A stretch of DNA of 64,000 nucleotides from Amycolatopsis sp. CA-126428 (lineage in GTDB: Bacteria > Actinomycetota > Actinomycetes > Mycobacteriales > Pseudonocardiaceae). Positions 62,835-64,000 of this stretch are shown piece by piece (the stretch's first letter is position 1; each line of letters begins with the position of its first letter). The stretch is taken from contig NZ_PPHF01000172.1 in assembly GCF_002904335.1 (NCBI RefSeq), positions 1 through 64,000 of the forward strand, in the 5' to 3' direction. A program made the translations under genes and the position numbers. The notes under the pieces were generated by a model, which saw nothing but the letters and a program-made list of their open reading frames with translations, was not told the origin of the DNA and searched no databases.

Positions 62835-63958
62835 AGCCCCACGGAATGCTCGCCGGTGTCGCCGGTGCGCTGGGCGGTTTGGTGTTCCTGCCGATCCTCG
62901 TGCTGGCGCTGATGATCGGGCCTGCGGTGACCGCGACGATCGTGCAGCTGAGCGGCTGCGATCAGGGCGGCCCGGGCGGCGGCTCGATCGTGGTCGACCG
63001 CCAGCAGTTGGGCGCCGAGGAGATGGACATCGCCCGCACCATCGTCGATGTCGTCCAGCAGCGCCGGCTACCCAGGCGGGCCGCGGTCCTCGCCGTCGCT
63101 ACCGGGATGGTGGAGTCCGGGCTGCGCAACCTCGACTACGGCGACCGCGACTCGCTCGGGGTGTTCCAGCAACGCCCGAGCCAGGGCTGGGGTACCCGCG
63201 AGCAGATCCTCAACCCGGTCTACGCCACCGGAAAGTTCCTCGACGCACTCATCGCGCTGCCCGGCTGGGACACCATGGCACCAGGGCAAGCGGAGCAAGC
63301 GGTACAGCACAGCGGTTTCCCGGACCGCTACGCCCCGCGCGAACCGGCCGCCGCCGCGATCGTCGATCGGTTCTGGACCGGGCCGGACAACCCCGTGCCG
63401 GCCACCCCGCCCGGTAGCGGAACCGAGGCGGTACAGGTCAAGACGCTGTGCCCAGACCAGGGCGGATCCGACATCCCCCGCGACCCGGGCCAGGTGGACC
63501 CGACCAAGCTGCCACCTGGGTTCACGCTGCCGGAGGATGCTCGCCAGCGCGCGGCGGTCGGCTTCGCGCTGGGCCAGCTCGGCAAACCGTACGTGTGGGG
63601 CGCGAAAGGCCCGGACGCCTACGACTGCTCCGGGCTGATGCTCGCCTCCTGGGCCGCCGCCGGGATCGGCATCCCCGCCGGCACGATCAGCCAGGTCCAC
63701 GCCGGCCACTCCGTCTCGTCACTGGAGCAGGTGCAGCCGGGCGATCTGCTGTTCATTCCCGGCTCGCTGGGGACTGCGCAGGTGCCGCGGCACGTCGGGA
63801 TGTACGCCGGGCACGGCCTGATCGTCGACGCCTACGACACCGACACCGGCGTCATCCTCGAACCCCTTTCCGCGTGGACCTCGAAGATCGTCGCGATCCG
63901 CCGGATCGCCGACCCCAGTACGCCCTCCCCGCCACCGGGAGGGAGCCCACTCCGATGA
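62831..63958 (+). CDS. NlpC/P60 peptidoglycan hydrolase with lysozyme-like domain
   Basis: 375 residues. An N-terminal membrane helix (VAGALGGLVFLPILVLALMIG), a soluble lysozyme/transglycosylase-like region (about 60-180), and a C-terminal NlpC/P60 domain with the Cys in DCSGL, His in RHVGMYAG and a further polar residue. It opens the cell wall for the transfer channel (VirB1-like role). The start overlaps the VirB4 stop and its own stop overlaps the next ATG. Confidence 0.9.
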   Translation: MKPHGMLAGVAGALGGLVFLPILVLALMIGPAVTATIVQLSGCDQGGPGGGSIVVDRQQLGAEEMDIARTIVDVVQQRRLPRRAAVLAVATGMVESGLRNLDYGDRDSLGVFQQRPSQGWGTREQILNPVYATGKFLDALIALPGWDTMAPGQAEQAVQHSGFPDRYAPREPAAAAIVDRFWTGPDNPVPATPPGSGTEAVQVKTLCPDQGGSDIPRDPGQVDPTKLPPGFTLPEDARQRAAVGFALGQLGKPYVWGAKGPDAYDCSGLMLASWAAAGIGIPAGTISQVHAGHSVSSLEQVQPGDLLFIPGSLGTAQVPRHVGMYAGHGLIVDAYDTDTGVILEPLSAWTSKIVAIRRIADPSTPSPPPGGSPLR

Positions 63959-64000
63959 ACCACGTGGTGCCGCTCTCCCGCTGTCCGGGAGGAGCGGCCG
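63955..64000 (+). CDS. Start of the next conjugation gene (partial)
   Basis: The ATG overlaps the NlpC/P60 stop (ATGA) and an open frame runs to the window end (15 codons, MNHVVPLSRCPGGAA). The product cannot be identified. Confidence 0.55.
   Translation, partial: MNHVVPLSRCPGGAA

Larger units (their letters stand above)
33840..64000. mobile_element. Integrative and conjugative element (left part, >30 kb)
   Basis: Runs from the rlmN break to past the window end. Evidence: a large serine integrase next to the junction, an excisionase-type HTH, a primase-like Rep, and a type IV secretion operon. The first 3 kb are visibly lower in GC than the backbone, while the rest is high. It contains chromosome-like cargo. 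The relaxase, coupling protein and right end are not in view. Confidence 0.85.

Overview
The window is high-GC actinomycete chromosome. GTG starts, a WhiG-type sigma factor, DUF2469, a Ku protein and the gene order ffh - rpsP - khpA - rimM - trmD - rplS - lepB - rnhB - yraN - comM - dprA - xerC - whiG - rpsB - tsf - pyrH - frr - cdsA all point to Pseudonocardiaceae. An Amycolatopsis-like host is an inference, not shown. No rRNA, tRNA or CRISPR array was recognised.

Region 1 (1 to about 33.8 kb) is chromosomal backbone. It opens with a 63-bp-period array of micro-ORFs that each read MRNRES, followed by a TetR/SDR pair, Ku, and an ABC exporter with a MarR regulator. The translation and secretion block (ffh through cdsA) follows. 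It is interrupted by a secreted protein between rimM and trmD, and by a small coupled ORF between comM and dprA built from four 24-residue repeats that resemble the two genes flanking it. The tail holds a glyoxalase-like protein, a methyltransferase, PadR and Lrp regulators, a transketolase/E1-like enzyme, a lipoprotein and the 5' half of rlmN.

Region 2 (about 33.84 kb to beyond the window end) is an integrative and conjugative element inserted into rlmN by a large serine integrase. From the junction inward it holds the integrase; a metallophosphoesterase-fold protein that has lost its metal ligands; a decayed zone with an iteron-like cluster and frameshifted genes (36.2-40.5 kb); and an excisionase-type HTH gene convergent with a primase-like Rep gene. 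A long minus-strand gene set follows: S53 peptidase, L,D-transpeptidase, secreted Thr/Ser-rich protein, MetE-like enzyme, cupin, HTH-only mini-TetR, KAS III-like acyltransferase with Ser in place of Cys, and Rep. Next come a STAND/LuxR regulator, a P450, and an ImmA/IrrE-type protease coupled to a MAB_1171c/DUF6545-like membrane protein. An EspR-like repressor faces a strong promoter, and the type IV secretion operon runs off the end: ParA-like, small pilin-like, TcpC-like, VirB6-like, SCO6880-like, VirB4-like, NlpC/P60 hydrolase. Relaxase, coupling protein, attR and the 3' half of rlmN should lie beyond 64 kb.

The most interesting ideas are a membrane-linked ImmA/ImmR-style induction switch for the conjugation operon, a KAS III/MetE/cupin cassette that shares a transcription unit with rep, insertional control of rlmN, and the two unusual short-repeat structures in the backbone.
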